Shown: in pieces, positions 48,059 through 57,107 of the stretch
How the letters are laid out: the number at the start of each line of letters is the position of its first letter
Numbering within the stretch: position 1 is the stretch's first letter
From: Allomuricauda sp.
GTDB taxonomy: Bacteria > Bacteroidota > Bacteroidia > Flavobacteriales > Flavobacteriaceae
Assembly (NCBI GenBank): GCA_017795045.1
Contig: CP051244.1
Span: 2,812,667-2,876,666 of the forward strand
Length of the DNA stretch: 64,000 nt
Direction of reading: 5' to 3'
Program-made: the position numbers and the translations under genes
Notes under the pieces: model-generated
Databases searched by the model: none
The model's input: the letters and a program-made list of their open reading frames with translations, nothing else
What the model was told of the DNA's origin: nothing

Positions 48059-49389
48059 CCGATACCAATTTGTTTATCGCCGTGATTGCAGGCATTGCCA
48101 TTCTTCTTTTTTTGATTTTAAAGCTCCGTATACATGCTTTTATAGCACTCTTGATTGGGAGTATTGCCGTGGGATTGATTGCAGGATTGGATGCCAAGCA
48201 AATGATAGACACCATTCAAAAAGGGATGGGTGGCACACTTGGGTTTGTAGCCACAGTAGTGGGTCTGGGGGCCATTTTTGGGGGCATCCTGGAAGCATCG
48301 GGTGGCGCTAAGACCATTGCAGACTTCATGATTTCCAAATTTGGGTTGAAAAATGCCCCTGCCGCCATGGTCGTATCCGGTTTTTTGATTGCCATTCCTG
48401 TTTTCTTTGATGTGGCTTTTATTATTCTGGTGCCCATGATCTATGCCTTGCAACGAAAGACCGGGAAGTCCCTATTGCTATATGCCATTCCGCTTTTGGC
48501 CGGACTGGCAATAACCCATGCTTTCATCCCGCCTACTCCGGGACCCATTGCCGTAGCCGATATCATAGGAGTGGATTTGGGCTGGGTCATTTTAATGGGT
48601 TTTTTGGCCGGAATCCCCACGGCATTGATTGCGGGACTGGTCTTTGGAAAGTACATCTCCAAAAGAATATTCGTGGAAGCGCCAAAACAGATTGAGGACC
48701 AACAATCTGTTGAACTTCCCCCCATTGGTCAGACGCTATGGATCATAGGCCTTCCCATCGTATTGATTCTCACCAACACCTTGTTTTCAGCTGGGACGTT
48801 CAGGGTGAATCCATCCATTTTGAACTTCATTGCTTTGGTGGGCCATCCTTTTTCAGCCTTGATCATTGCCAATTTGCTGGCATGGTATGTATTTGGTATC
48901 CGCAAAGGGTTTTCCAAAGATCAGCTTCTTAAGATATCGACCAAATCCTTGACCCCGGCAGGGACCATTATACTGTTGACAGGTGCCGGAGGTGTCTTCA
49001 AACAGGTCCTGACCGATACTGGAGCTGGGGAACTTTTGGCCACATCATTGGGTAATGCCGGAATTCCAATTCTCATCTTCGCCTATATCAGTGCTGCCAT
49101 TGTTCGGGTCATCCAAGGGTCTTCTACCGTAGCCATGATCACCGCCGCCGGATTGGTTTCCCCCTTACTGGTCAATACGGAGTTAAATTCTGTGGAGTTG
49201 GCCTGCATCGTCATCGCCATTGCCTCTGGTGCCAGTATTTTTTCCCATGTGAATGATAGCGGCTTTTGGTTGGTGGGACAGTACTTGGGTATTACAGAAA
49301 AGCAGACCTTCAGGTCTTGGACCGTCATGACCACTATTTTATCAGTTGTGGGGATGCTTTCCGTGTGCTTGGTATACTTGTTCGTATAA
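48055..49389 (+). CDS. gntP: Gluconate:H+ symporter, GntP family
   Basis: A 444-residue inner-membrane transporter with about 12-14 hydrophobic helices. Signatures of the GntP family include GMGGTLGFVATVVGLGAIFGGILEASGGA, ITHAFIPPTPGPIAVADIIG and VIQGSSTVAMITAAGLVSP. It overlaps the gluconokinase gene by four bases, and its product supplies that kinase. A terminator follows. Confidence 0.95.
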   Translation: MTDTNLFIAVIAGIAILLFLILKLRIHAFIALLIGSIAVGLIAGLDAKQMIDTIQKGMGGTLGFVATVVGLGAIFGGILEASGGAKTIADFMISKFGLKNAPAAMVVSGFLIAIPVFFDVAFIILVPMIYALQRKTGKSLLLYAIPLLAGLAITHAFIPPTPGPIAVADIIGVDLGWVILMGFLAGIPTALIAGLVFGKYISKRIFVEAPKQIEDQQSVELPPIGQTLWIIGLPIVLILTNTLFSAGTFRVNPSILNFIALVGHPFSALIIANLLAWYVFGIRKGFSKDQLLKISTKSLTPAGTIILLTGAGGVFKQVLTDTGAGELLATSLGNAGIPILIFAYISAAIVRVIQGSSTVAMITAAGLVSPLLVNTELNSVELACIVIAIASGASIFSHVNDSGFWLVGQYLGITEKQTFRSWTVMTTILSVVGMLSVCLVYLFV

Positions 49390-49408
49390 ACCCCGGCAAT
49401 TTTCAGCA

Positions 49409-49440
49409 CAAAAAAAGCCGCCCAACGGACGGCTTTATAA
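49409..49440. terminator. Bidirectional terminator between gntP and the OmpR-type gene
   Basis: AAAGCCG and CGGCTTT (49414-49420, 49429-49435) form the outer stem, with an A-run to the left and TTTATAA to the right. Confidence 0.75.
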
Positions 49441-49458
49441 CTATTTAAAGATTTTTTC

Positions 49459-50172
49459 TTATTGATTTTCAGCCTTGATGACCAATCTGAATCCTTCTCC
49501 GTGAATGTTAAGGATTTCTACCGTATCATCACGTTTTAGATATTTTCTAAGCTTCGCGATATATACGTCCATACTTCGGGAAGTAAAGTAATTATCGTCC
49601 CTCCAGATTTTGGTCAATGCCAATTCACGGGGCATTAAATCGTTTTCATGCAAAGCCAACAAACGCAAGAGTTCATTTTCCTTGGGAGAGAGTTTAATAG
49701 GCTCTTCATCCTTGAATTTTAGAAACCGCAGCTTGGAATTCAAGTGGAAGTTTCCAATTTGGAACTCAAATTGCTTGCTGTCCGCCAAAGTGCTGGATGC
49801 CTTTCTTTGAAGTATGGCTTTAAGTTTCATCAACAACACCTCCGAATCGAAAGGCTTGTTCAAGTAATCGTCGGCACCGGCCTTATATCCCTTGAGTACA
49901 TCTTCTTTCATGGTCTTGGCGGTAAGGAATATGATCGGAACGTTCTCATTCTTTTCACGGATTTCCTTGGCAAGGGTAAATCCATCTTTATAGGGCATCA
50001 TCACATCCAAGATACAGACGTCATAATTGTCCTTTTTGAACTTTTCAAAACCTTCCATTCCGTTTTTGGCGAGAACCACATCAAAGTCGTTCATGGACAA
50101 ATAATCCTTTAGGACAATCCCAAAATTTGGGTCGTCCTCCACCAATAATATCTTCTTTTTTTCTGTTTCCAT
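49459..50172 (-). CDS. OmpR-family response regulator
   Basis: A 237-residue regulator. Receiver domain 1-125 with acidic pocket VEDD and phospho-acceptor Asp56 in CILDVMMP; Lys in FLTAKTMKED. The winged-helix effector domain lies at about 140-235 (PIKLSPKENELLRLLALHEN, YFTSRSMDVYIAKLRKYL). It resembles the RprY regulators of Bacteroidota. It is nine bases downstream of its cognate kinase gene. Confidence 0.95.
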   Translation of the reverse strand: METEKKKILLVEDDPNFGIVLKDYLSMNDFDVVLAKNGMEGFEKFKKDNYDVCILDVMMPYKDGFTLAKEIREKNENVPIIFLTAKTMKEDVLKGYKAGADDYLNKPFDSEVLLMKLKAILQRKASSTLADSKQFEFQIGNFHLNSKLRFLKFKDEEPIKLSPKENELLRLLALHENDLMPRELALTKIWRDDNYFTSRSMDVYIAKLRKYLKRDDTVEILNIHGEGFRLVIKAENQ

Positions 50173-50181
50173 AGTTTGCTT

Positions 50182-51765
50182 TTAAATTAGTGGGAGTTTT
50201 ATGAAGAAGGTGCTTCCTTTTCCTTTTTCACTTTCTGCATAAACCTCGCCTTGATGGTCGTCTGTTATTCTTTTTACATAGGCCAATCCCAATCCATGGC
50301 CCTTTACGTTATGTATGTCACCGGTATGTTCCCGGTAAAATTTCTCAAAAACTTTTTTGAGTACGGCCTTGCTCATCCCCGCTCCTTGGTCCTCCACCTT
50401 GATGATGATATTATTTTTCACCACCTCAGTGTACACATCTATTTTAGGAGACTCTGGGGAGTATTTTATGGCATTGTCCAAAATGTTCACGATGACGTTG
50501 GTCATATGCATGTCATTGGCCAAAATCTCTGACCTTTCCGCATCAAGATGGGCGTTCACATAACCTCCCCTATCTTGGACTATCAATTCAACGTGTGCAA
50601 TGGCATCACCAATAATGTCGTGCATGTCTACCCTGTCCTTACTGATATCCAACTGGTTTTTCTCCAATTTGGATATGCGCAGCACATTTTCCACTTGGGC
50701 GTGCATACGCTTGTTCTCGTCCCTGATCATCCCCAGATACCGCAATACTTTTTCCTTATCCTCTATGGCTTTCGGGTTACGAATGGCTTCCACGGCCAGA
50801 TTGATGGTGGCAATGGGAGTCTTGAACTCATGGGTCATATTGTTGATGAAATCCGATTTGATCTCGGATATCTGTTTTTGCCTTATCAACTGGTATATCG
50901 CACTGGAATACGCCACCAAAATCACCAAAGTGAATATCAAGGACAATAGGGCCATTCCCATTATGGAACTGAACAGGAACTTATCCATCTTAGGAAAAGT
51001 CAACAGTATTGAAAAATTGGTAAATCCTTCGCTGTCCTTGAAAATTGGGGCTTTATACATCTTGGTCCCGGAAAACTTGAACTTCTTGGACCTGATTTTG
51101 GTAGGGTAGCCTTGACTATACACCCCATACTCATAATCAATATCGATGTTTCTGTTTTTCAGCTCTTGACTCAACAAAAGTTCCAATTCTTTGTTGGATA
51201 TCCTTTTGTGAATGGGTCTGGTCTTGGCATATTCCATAAAGACATCTTCCCATGCCGCCTTGTCGATTTTGGAGAGTCCACCAATTTTTTCCGCCCTCTG
51301 AATGGGGGTCAAACTATAACTCTTTCCATCCAATCCATATTCTTCCTTAAATATGGCCTTGGTACGCTTGCTGGTATAGTTCCTAAACGTAGTGGTATCT
51401 TCCTCTCCGCCTATGTTATCAAAGAACGTAGATGTTATATTGTAATCTTCCTCAAGGATTCCGTGGGAATAAAAAAGAATCTCATCAGAGTTTAAATCCC
51501 TGTCCACGAACAAAAAATTCCTGAACTGGGTACTTTTGGGCTGACCAATACTATCCACAAGTGAAGCCAAACGATCGGAATAGTCCTTCATCTCCTTCAT
51601 CTCCACCCTACTGGCCACTTTGTCCAATATATCAGTGACTGTCCTTGAAAATTGTTCTTCCTTGTCGTTTATGGATGTCCGTATCCAATACACCTGAACG
51701 AATATGATCCCCACTAGGGACATACTCATAAGAATGACGAGAAGAACGAATAGCTTCTTGTTCAT
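50182..51765 (-). CDS. Membrane sensor histidine kinase (RprX-like)
   Basis: A 527-residue kinase with membrane helices at about 5-27 and 264-290, enclosing a periplasmic sensor of about 235 residues. The phospho-acceptor His312 is in FINNMTHEFKTPIATI. ATPase motifs are NILDNAIKYSP, VEDQGAGMS and GHGLGLAYVKRI. The start lies five bases after a perfect -7 element. The downstream gene is the OmpR-type regulator. Confidence 0.95.
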   Translation of the reverse strand: MNKKLFVLLVILMSMSLVGIIFVQVYWIRTSINDKEEQFSRTVTDILDKVASRVEMKEMKDYSDRLASLVDSIGQPKSTQFRNFLFVDRDLNSDEILFYSHGILEEDYNITSTFFDNIGGEEDTTTFRNYTSKRTKAIFKEEYGLDGKSYSLTPIQRAEKIGGLSKIDKAAWEDVFMEYAKTRPIHKRISNKELELLLSQELKNRNIDIDYEYGVYSQGYPTKIRSKKFKFSGTKMYKAPIFKDSEGFTNFSILLTFPKMDKFLFSSIMGMALLSLIFTLVILVAYSSAIYQLIRQKQISEIKSDFINNMTHEFKTPIATINLAVEAIRNPKAIEDKEKVLRYLGMIRDENKRMHAQVENVLRISKLEKNQLDISKDRVDMHDIIGDAIAHVELIVQDRGGYVNAHLDAERSEILANDMHMTNVIVNILDNAIKYSPESPKIDVYTEVVKNNIIIKVEDQGAGMSKAVLKKVFEKFYREHTGDIHNVKGHGLGLAYVKRITDDHQGEVYAESEKGKGSTFFIKLPLI

Positions 51766-51770
51766 TGGGT

Positions 51771-51778
51771 CAAAATTA
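51771..51778 (-). promoter_or_regulatory. Predicted -7 element of the kinase/regulator operon
   Basis: TAATTTTG on the minus strand, exact consensus, ending five bases before the ATG at 51765. No -33 box seen. Confidence 0.5.
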
Positions 51779-51835
51779 AATATTTAACATTTAGACCTTT
51801 GGCCGTTTAACCTAACCTTAACAAAAATGTTAAAA

Positions 51836-52426
51836 TTATGAAGAGCTCAAGGCTACAAGTCTGGCGTGAAGTTCTCCAACCTTGTTCTTTGTGGTTTCCA
51901 AATCTGTATTTACGATACAAAAATGAGCTAGGTCTAACTTTTGGGCATCCTCCATTTGGTTTTTCATCCGCTCCAGTACTTGCCCTTCGGAAACCCCGTC
52001 CCGTTCCATGACCCGCTGCAATCTCATATCCAACGGAGCAGTCACCAAAACAACAAAATCATATTGGTCTTGGGAGCCATTCTCAAAAATAAGCGCAGTT
52101 TCCTGAATAACATATGGAGCCTTCTGCATATCCGACCAATCCAAAAAATGCTTCCGGACCGCGGGGTGCACTATCCCATTCAATTGCTCCAACAATACGG
52201 AATCGTTAAACACCTTATGGGCAATGAACAACCTATTGAGCATATCTTCTTGGTATGCATCCTCACCGAGTAGATCTATGATCTTTTCCTTCAATTCTTT
52301 TGAGGAGTGCATCAACTTTTTGGCCTCAAGGTCCGAATCATAGACCGGAACACCCAAATCCATGAACATTTTCGCCACGGTGCTTTTTCCACTTCCTATA
52401 CCTCCTGTAAGCCCAACTATCTTCAT
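51836..52426 (-). CDS. coaE: Dephospho-CoA kinase
   Basis: Last step of coenzyme A synthesis: phosphorylates the 3' hydroxyl of dephospho-CoA. A 196-residue protein with P-loop VGLTGGIGSGKSTVAK, the VYDSDLEAKKLM substrate segment and IVHPAVRKHF. It overlaps the YbbR-like gene by four bases and ends 70 bases before the kinase gene start. Confidence 0.96.
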   Translation of the reverse strand: MKIVGLTGGIGSGKSTVAKMFMDLGVPVYDSDLEAKKLMHSSKELKEKIIDLLGEDAYQEDMLNRLFIAHKVFNDSVLLEQLNGIVHPAVRKHFLDWSDMQKAPYVIQETALIFENGSQDQYDFVVLVTAPLDMRLQRVMERDGVSEGQVLERMKNQMEDAQKLDLAHFCIVNTDLETTKNKVGELHARLVALSSS

Positions 52427-53379
52427 TCCTGTTCCAATACAAAGTTCACCGAGGGTTCCTGTAGTTTAACATCATACACATTTTCTGGGCTTTTGCTCAA
52501 TCTAAGAAAGAGTGTGTTCTTATCCGTCCCATTCAGCTGCCCATAATCCGCAGTAACCCCGAAGTCGTTGAGGGATAGCTCTTTTAATCGGTCCACAGTG
52601 GCCTTACAAAGTACCGTTACCACATTGGGAAAGGTTTTTACCTGATACCCTTCGGGCAGATTCACTACTTGAACGGGCACCTGAAACACTTTCTCGGAGA
52701 ACCGCACCACCTTTCCCGAGACATTGACCCTTCCATTGGAGAAAATGGTATTGTCCAATCCCTTGGGGAAAATCAAAGGGACTTCCCTTGAAAAGTCAGC
52801 CGATAGGTTTGCCAGTTGAAGAGGTCCCGTTACAATGGACTTCAAAGTGTCCACTTCATTTCCCGGACCCTTGACCACCACATGATTTGGGGTGATTTCC
52901 AACGCTCCGTCCAATATGTAGTTTTGTTCAAATTGAAGGTTTACATCCGCTTTTATGGGCACTTCCCTGGATACCACTTGATAAAGGTCGACCTTCAATT
53001 GATTCCGCCCCAAATCCATAAGTGAAATGTTTTGGGACAACTGTTGCTCTATCTGTTTTTTTAGAGTAGCCTCGGTCAGCACATAATTCCCATTTTGATG
53101 GGTCACTTGGGATACATCCAAATCAACTCGCTTCTTAAAAAAATTAAAATACAAAAACTGAAACCCACTGGTCCTCAACTTGGCCTCCAAAGTGTTTTCC
53201 GAATTCTTGCCCAACAAAAGTGTATCGGGAAGGTTTCTGTAGTTGATGGTAAAATCGGCCCTGGATTCATAGGATTCGGACAGATTGCTAAGAAACCAAG
53301 CCAAAAAAGAGCACAGCAAAAACAGTGAAAACACTTTCACTTTTCTTTGATTGAGGCCGTGCAATAGTTTTTTGAACAC
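52423..53379 (-). CDS. YbbR-domain (CdaR-like) membrane-anchored protein
   Basis: A 318-residue protein with one N-terminal membrane helix (KVFSLFLLCSFLAWFLSNLS, about 14-33). Repeated YbbR-type beta domains on the outer side follow (RNLPDTLLLGKNSENTLEAKLRTSGFQF, and VPVQVVNLPEGYQVKTFPNVVTVLCKA). In Firmicutes the same fold in CdaR regulates c-di-AMP synthesis. No cyclase gene is adjacent here, so only the fold is claimed. It overlaps coaE by four bases and is three bases from the glycosyltransferase gene. Confidence 0.87.
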   Translation of the reverse strand: MFKKLLHGLNQRKVKVFSLFLLCSFLAWFLSNLSESYESRADFTINYRNLPDTLLLGKNSENTLEAKLRTSGFQFLYFNFFKKRVDLDVSQVTHQNGNYVLTEATLKKQIEQQLSQNISLMDLGRNQLKVDLYQVVSREVPIKADVNLQFEQNYILDGALEITPNHVVVKGPGNEVDTLKSIVTGPLQLANLSADFSREVPLIFPKGLDNTIFSNGRVNVSGKVVRFSEKVFQVPVQVVNLPEGYQVKTFPNVVTVLCKATVDRLKELSLNDFGVTADYGQLNGTDKNTLFLRLSKSPENVYDVKLQEPSVNFVLEQE

Positions 53380-53382
53380 TTT

Positions 53383-54390
53383 TTACTTCTTCTTAAAAAA
53401 CAGCTTTGGAAACAATTCCTCAGGTTCCTTCTTACTAAATGTAAGCAAGATTGTGGACTTGAAAAAACCTATTCCATATCCTGTAAACTGTGTCAACGCC
53501 GCAAATAGGGCCAAAATGGCCACTTTTAGGTTCGCGTTCTTGAGCAAGGCATCAACAAACAGCAGTAAAAAATAGAAGCCGTACAACACCAATGGCAGTA
53601 AAACTCCCATCAAGGCCAATACAAGGGACACACAGAGTCCCAACATAAAAAAAGTGGGAAACCAATAGGTTGGACGGGCCGTGCCCGGATGCCAAAGGTT
53701 TAAAATGGGGCGCACCATTCCAAACTTGTTCACTTGAATGTAGAATTTGTTCCAGTCAATACGTCTTTTGTGGTACACATACGCATGGGGAAACAAACGG
53801 GTATCGAATCCGGCCTTCCAAATCCGAAAGGTCAAATCTGGGTCTTCCCCGGGATGGATACGTCCAAATCCTCCCGCTTTTTCAAAAGCTTCCTTGGAAA
53901 TTCCCATATTGAAGCTACGCGGTTGAAACTTTCCCACGGACTTTTTCCCACCGCGGATGCCCCCGGTTGTAAAAAAGGATGTCATTACATAGTTGATGGC
54001 CTTTTGTACCGTGGTAAACGATGTATCCGCAGCATCTGGGCCGCCAAAACAGTGTACAAATTCCCCCTCGAGCTCTTTATCCACTTCGGTGAGGTACTGC
54101 TTGGGCAAAATACAATCTGAATCCAAGATGATATAGTAATTTCCCTTGGCCTTTTGCATACCAAAATTACGGGAGTCCCCCGGCCCTGAATTCTCTTTGT
54201 AGTAGTAGGAAATGGCTAGGGCATCCTGAAAAGTCCTTACCACATCCTCAGAACTGTCTGAAGAGCCATCTTCGACGATGACCACCTCAAAATCTTTCTG
54301 AAAAGTCTGTTCGGAAAGGCTTTCCAACAACTCCCGAATTTCGTCGGGCCTGTTGTACACGGGAACCACTATGGAGAAAAGAGTGTTCAT
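53383..54390 (-). CDS. Family 2 glycosyltransferase with C-terminal membrane helices
   Basis: A 335-residue inverting GT-A enzyme. It opens FSIVVPVYNRPDEIRELLESL, has the nucleotide-sugar DxD motif as LDSDC, and the acceptor ED-type region GFGRIHPGEDPDLTFRIW. Two or three hydrophobic helices lie at about 247-315. It probably makes a surface glycan or glycolipid. It lies directly upstream of the YbbR gene and is separated from fabI by an inverted repeat element. Confidence 0.92.
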   Translation of the reverse strand: MNTLFSIVVPVYNRPDEIRELLESLSEQTFQKDFEVVIVEDGSSDSSEDVVRTFQDALAISYYYKENSGPGDSRNFGMQKAKGNYYIILDSDCILPKQYLTEVDKELEGEFVHCFGGPDAADTSFTTVQKAINYVMTSFFTTGGIRGGKKSVGKFQPRSFNMGISKEAFEKAGGFGRIHPGEDPDLTFRIWKAGFDTRLFPHAYVYHKRRIDWNKFYIQVNKFGMVRPILNLWHPGTARPTYWFPTFFMLGLCVSLVLALMGVLLPLVLYGFYFLLLFVDALLKNANLKVAILALFAALTQFTGYGIGFFKSTILLTFSKKEPEELFPKLFFKKK

Positions 54391-54401
54391 AAAAGTATTG
54401 A

Positions 54402-54479
54402 TGTCAGTTCGAGCGCAGTCGAGAACGCTTTAAAAATCCTGAATACGTAATATACATCTCGACTGCGCTCGATGTGACA
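54402..54479. repeat. REP-like inverted repeat element
   Basis: TCGAGCGCAGTCGAGA at 54409-54424 is repeated in exact inverse complement at 54457-54472 (16 bp), with TGTCA (54402-54406) and TGACA (54475-54479) outside. The 32-base middle is AT-rich. It fills the gap between fabI and the glycosyltransferase gene. Confidence 0.85.
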
Positions 54480-54506
54480 ACCGAAAACCTCTTTGGTCTA
54501 GGTTAG

Positions 54507-55319
54507 TTACTTGGTAAATTCATCGATTACCTCTTGGCTTACCCCTGTGTTGGAGAACCCTCCATCATGGAAGAGGTTCTGCATGGTCACCTTCTTGGTG
54601 AGATCGGAAAAAAGACTCACGGTATAATTGGCACAATCATCGGCCGAAGCGTTACCCAAGGGCGACATTTTTTCGGCATAGTTGATAAAACCATCAAATC
54701 CTTTCACTCCTTGTCCGGCCGTAGTGGGCGTAGGAGACTGTGAAATGGTGTTTACCCTTACTTTTTTCTCTTTCCCGAAGAAATAGCCAAAACTTCTGGC
54801 CACTGATTCCAGATAGGCCTTGTTATCGGCCATGTCATTATAATCTGGGAAAGTCCGTTGGGCCGCCATATAGGTAAGGGCCACTACACTGCCCCATTCG
54901 TTCATGGCATCGGCCTTGTAAAGACTCTGCATCACTTTATGGAAAGAAAGCGCTGAAACGTCCCAGCCCTTTGCCGTGAAATCGTAGTTCTCATCGGTGT
55001 AATGCTTTCCTTTGCGCACGTTCACGGACATTCCTATGGAATGAAGTACAAAATCCAATTTTCCGCCCAAGATTTCCGTAGCCTTTTCCACAAGGTTGTT
55101 CAAATCCTCCTCATTGGTGGCATCGGCAGGGATAATCTCTGAATTGGTCTTCGCCGCCAATTCCTTGATCTGTCCCATTCGCATGGCAATGGGTGCGTTG
55201 GTCAGTACAAATGTACCGCCTTCCTCGTGCACACGCTCTGCGGTTTTCCAAGCGATGGAATTCTCATCCAAAGCTCCAAAAATAATTCCTCTTTTTCCTT
55301 TTAAAAGATTATACGCCAT
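54507..55319 (-). CDS. fabI: Enoyl-ACP reductase (NADH)
   Basis: Final reduction step of fatty-acid elongation. A 270-residue SDR-related protein with LKGKRGIIFGALDENSIAWK at the cofactor end and LDFVLHSIGMS. The active-site Tyr160-x6-Lys167 is in DYNDMADNKAYLES. The usual FabI segment is YxxMGxAK, so this is a slightly divergent, probably Bacteroidota-typical form. It is the last gene of the recN-to-dapA block and has its own -7 box. Confidence 0.95.
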   Translation of the reverse strand: MAYNLLKGKRGIIFGALDENSIAWKTAERVHEEGGTFVLTNAPIAMRMGQIKELAAKTNSEIIPADATNEEDLNNLVEKATEILGGKLDFVLHSIGMSVNVRKGKHYTDENYDFTAKGWDVSALSFHKVMQSLYKADAMNEWGSVVALTYMAAQRTFPDYNDMADNKAYLESVARSFGYFFGKEKKVRVNTISQSPTPTTAGQGVKGFDGFINYAEKMSPLGNASADDCANYTVSLFSDLTKKVTMQNLFHDGGFSNTGVSQEVIDEFTK

Positions 55320-55347
55320 AGGTGTTTTGCTATTGTTGGTTCTGCGA

Positions 55348-55355
55348 CAAAGATA
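55348..55355 (-). promoter_or_regulatory. Predicted -7 element of fabI
   Basis: TATCTTTG on the minus strand, exact consensus, 28 bases before the ATG at 55319. No -33 box. Confidence 0.45.
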
Positions 55356-55408
55356 TTTATTCTATTTTGAAGTTTTGTGCTTTTTGGCCAAATGTATGGT
55401 CTATACCC

Positions 55409-57061
55409 TTACTGCAAAAGCTGCCTTGCATGGGCCAAGGCCGATTCGGACAGGGACTTGCCTCCCAACATCTCGGCCAATTCCTGGACACGTTCGTCAA
55501 CACTGAGCTTTTTCATTTGGGTACTGGTACTCCCCTCCTGCTCTTCCTTGAACACTTTAAATTGATGCTGGCCCTTTGAGGCCACTTGGGGCAAGTGGGT
55601 GATGGAAAATACCTGCATGGTCTTGCTCATCTGTTGCATGATCTCTCCCATTTTGTTTGAAATTTCCCCGGAAACCCCCGTGTCGATTTCATCGAACATC
55701 ATGGTGGGCAATTGTTCGTAAGTGGCCAAAATGGACTTTATGGTAAGCATGATCCGGGACAGTTCCCCGCCTGAAGCTACCTTTTTCAATTCTCCGTAGT
55801 TCGAACCCTTATTGGCCGAGAACAAAAAGACCAAATCGTCCTTGCCGTTTGCTTTGAAGGTATCGGTCGGATTTACCTCAATCTTAAAACTTGCTGAAGG
55901 CATACCCAAGTCGGACAGGTTCTCTTGCAACATATCTTTAAGTTGCGGAATGACCGATTGCCGGGCCTTACTTATTTTTCCGGCCCAATCATCCACTTGT
56001 TTGGTGATTTGGGCAACCTCTGCCCTTTTGGTTTCAATCTTTGCCTCAATATTGGCGACCGCCTCTACTTTTTGGGACAGTTCTTCCCGTATGGCGATAA
56101 GTTCTTCCACGGTAGCCACATGGTGCTTTTTCTGCAGATCGTACAACTGCTGTAATTGTCCATTGACGGTTTCCAAACGCTCCGGATTGGCCTCCACTGC
56201 ATCTTTCATGTTTTCCAATTCCGTGGCAATATCATCGGTCTCAATAAAGACGGATTGTATCCTATCGTTAAGGGATGCGTAGGCTGAACCAAAACCTGAC
56301 AGGCTTTGAAAGGCCCGCTTCAAATCGGCCAAACGTCCCAAAATCCCCAGTTGTTCCTCATTCAGAAGCTGATATCCGGTCGCCAAGTGCTCCATAATCT
56401 GCTCCACATTACTCAACTGCTCGTATTCGTCCTCCAGCTCTTCCTGCATTCCAAGTTTTAACTTAGCTTCCTCCAATTCTTTCAACAAAAAGCTATTGTA
56501 CTCGTGCTCCTTATCGGCATTGGATTGAAAATCCTCCAATTCCCGTAACTCTTTTGAAGCCTTGGCATGTTGGCCCAAATGGACCTTGTATTGCTGTAGG
56601 TTTTCTGAATTTGCCGCGAGTGCATCCACCACCTTCAATTGAAAATCGTTTTCCGTTAAACGGAGGGTCTGGTGCTGGGAATGCACATCCACCAACCGAT
56701 CGCCCAATGCTTTGAGCACATCCAAAGTAACCGGGGTATCATTGACAAAAGCCCTTGACTTACCGCTGGGCAAAATCTCCCTACGCACAATGGTCCTGTC
56801 CTCATAGTCCAGGTCATTTTCCGTAAAAAAAGGCTTCAATCCATATTTGGAGATGTCGAATTCTGCCTCGATCACACATTTCTGCTCCGTGTTTTTGAGC
56901 GAAGACAAATCGGCCCGTTTGCCCAAAACCAAGGAAAGACCTCCCAACAAAATAGATTTCCCTGCCCCTGTCTCCCCTGTAATGGTGGTAAAACCATTGG
57001 AAAAGGTGACATTGACGTCGTCAATCAAAGCATAGTTTTGGATGGAAAGATTTGCTAGCAA
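55409..57061 (-). CDS. recN: DNA repair protein RecN
   Basis: A 550-residue SMC-like ATPase in double-strand-break repair. Walker A TGETGAGKSILLGGLSLVLG near residue 30, two long coiled-coil arms between about 150 and 375, and the ABC signature ASGGELSRIMLTIKSIL with Walker B MMFDEIDTGVSG. The start codon is TTG at 57061. The C-terminal HLPQVASKGQHQFKV region is typical. It lies 47 bases downstream of the DUF4835 gene. Confidence 0.96.
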   Translation of the reverse strand: MLANLSIQNYALIDDVNVTFSNGFTTITGETGAGKSILLGGLSLVLGKRADLSSLKNTEQKCVIEAEFDISKYGLKPFFTENDLDYEDRTIVRREILPSGKSRAFVNDTPVTLDVLKALGDRLVDVHSQHQTLRLTENDFQLKVVDALAANSENLQQYKVHLGQHAKASKELRELEDFQSNADKEHEYNSFLLKELEEAKLKLGMQEELEDEYEQLSNVEQIMEHLATGYQLLNEEQLGILGRLADLKRAFQSLSGFGSAYASLNDRIQSVFIETDDIATELENMKDAVEANPERLETVNGQLQQLYDLQKKHHVATVEELIAIREELSQKVEAVANIEAKIETKRAEVAQITKQVDDWAGKISKARQSVIPQLKDMLQENLSDLGMPSASFKIEVNPTDTFKANGKDDLVFLFSANKGSNYGELKKVASGGELSRIMLTIKSILATYEQLPTMMFDEIDTGVSGEISNKMGEIMQQMSKTMQVFSITHLPQVASKGQHQFKVFKEEQEGSTSTQMKKLSVDERVQELAEMLGGKSLSESALAHARQLLQ

Positions 57062-57107
57062 ATTGGAAAATTTTCTCCGTAAAGATAAATGTCTTTGGAG
57101 AACTGCG

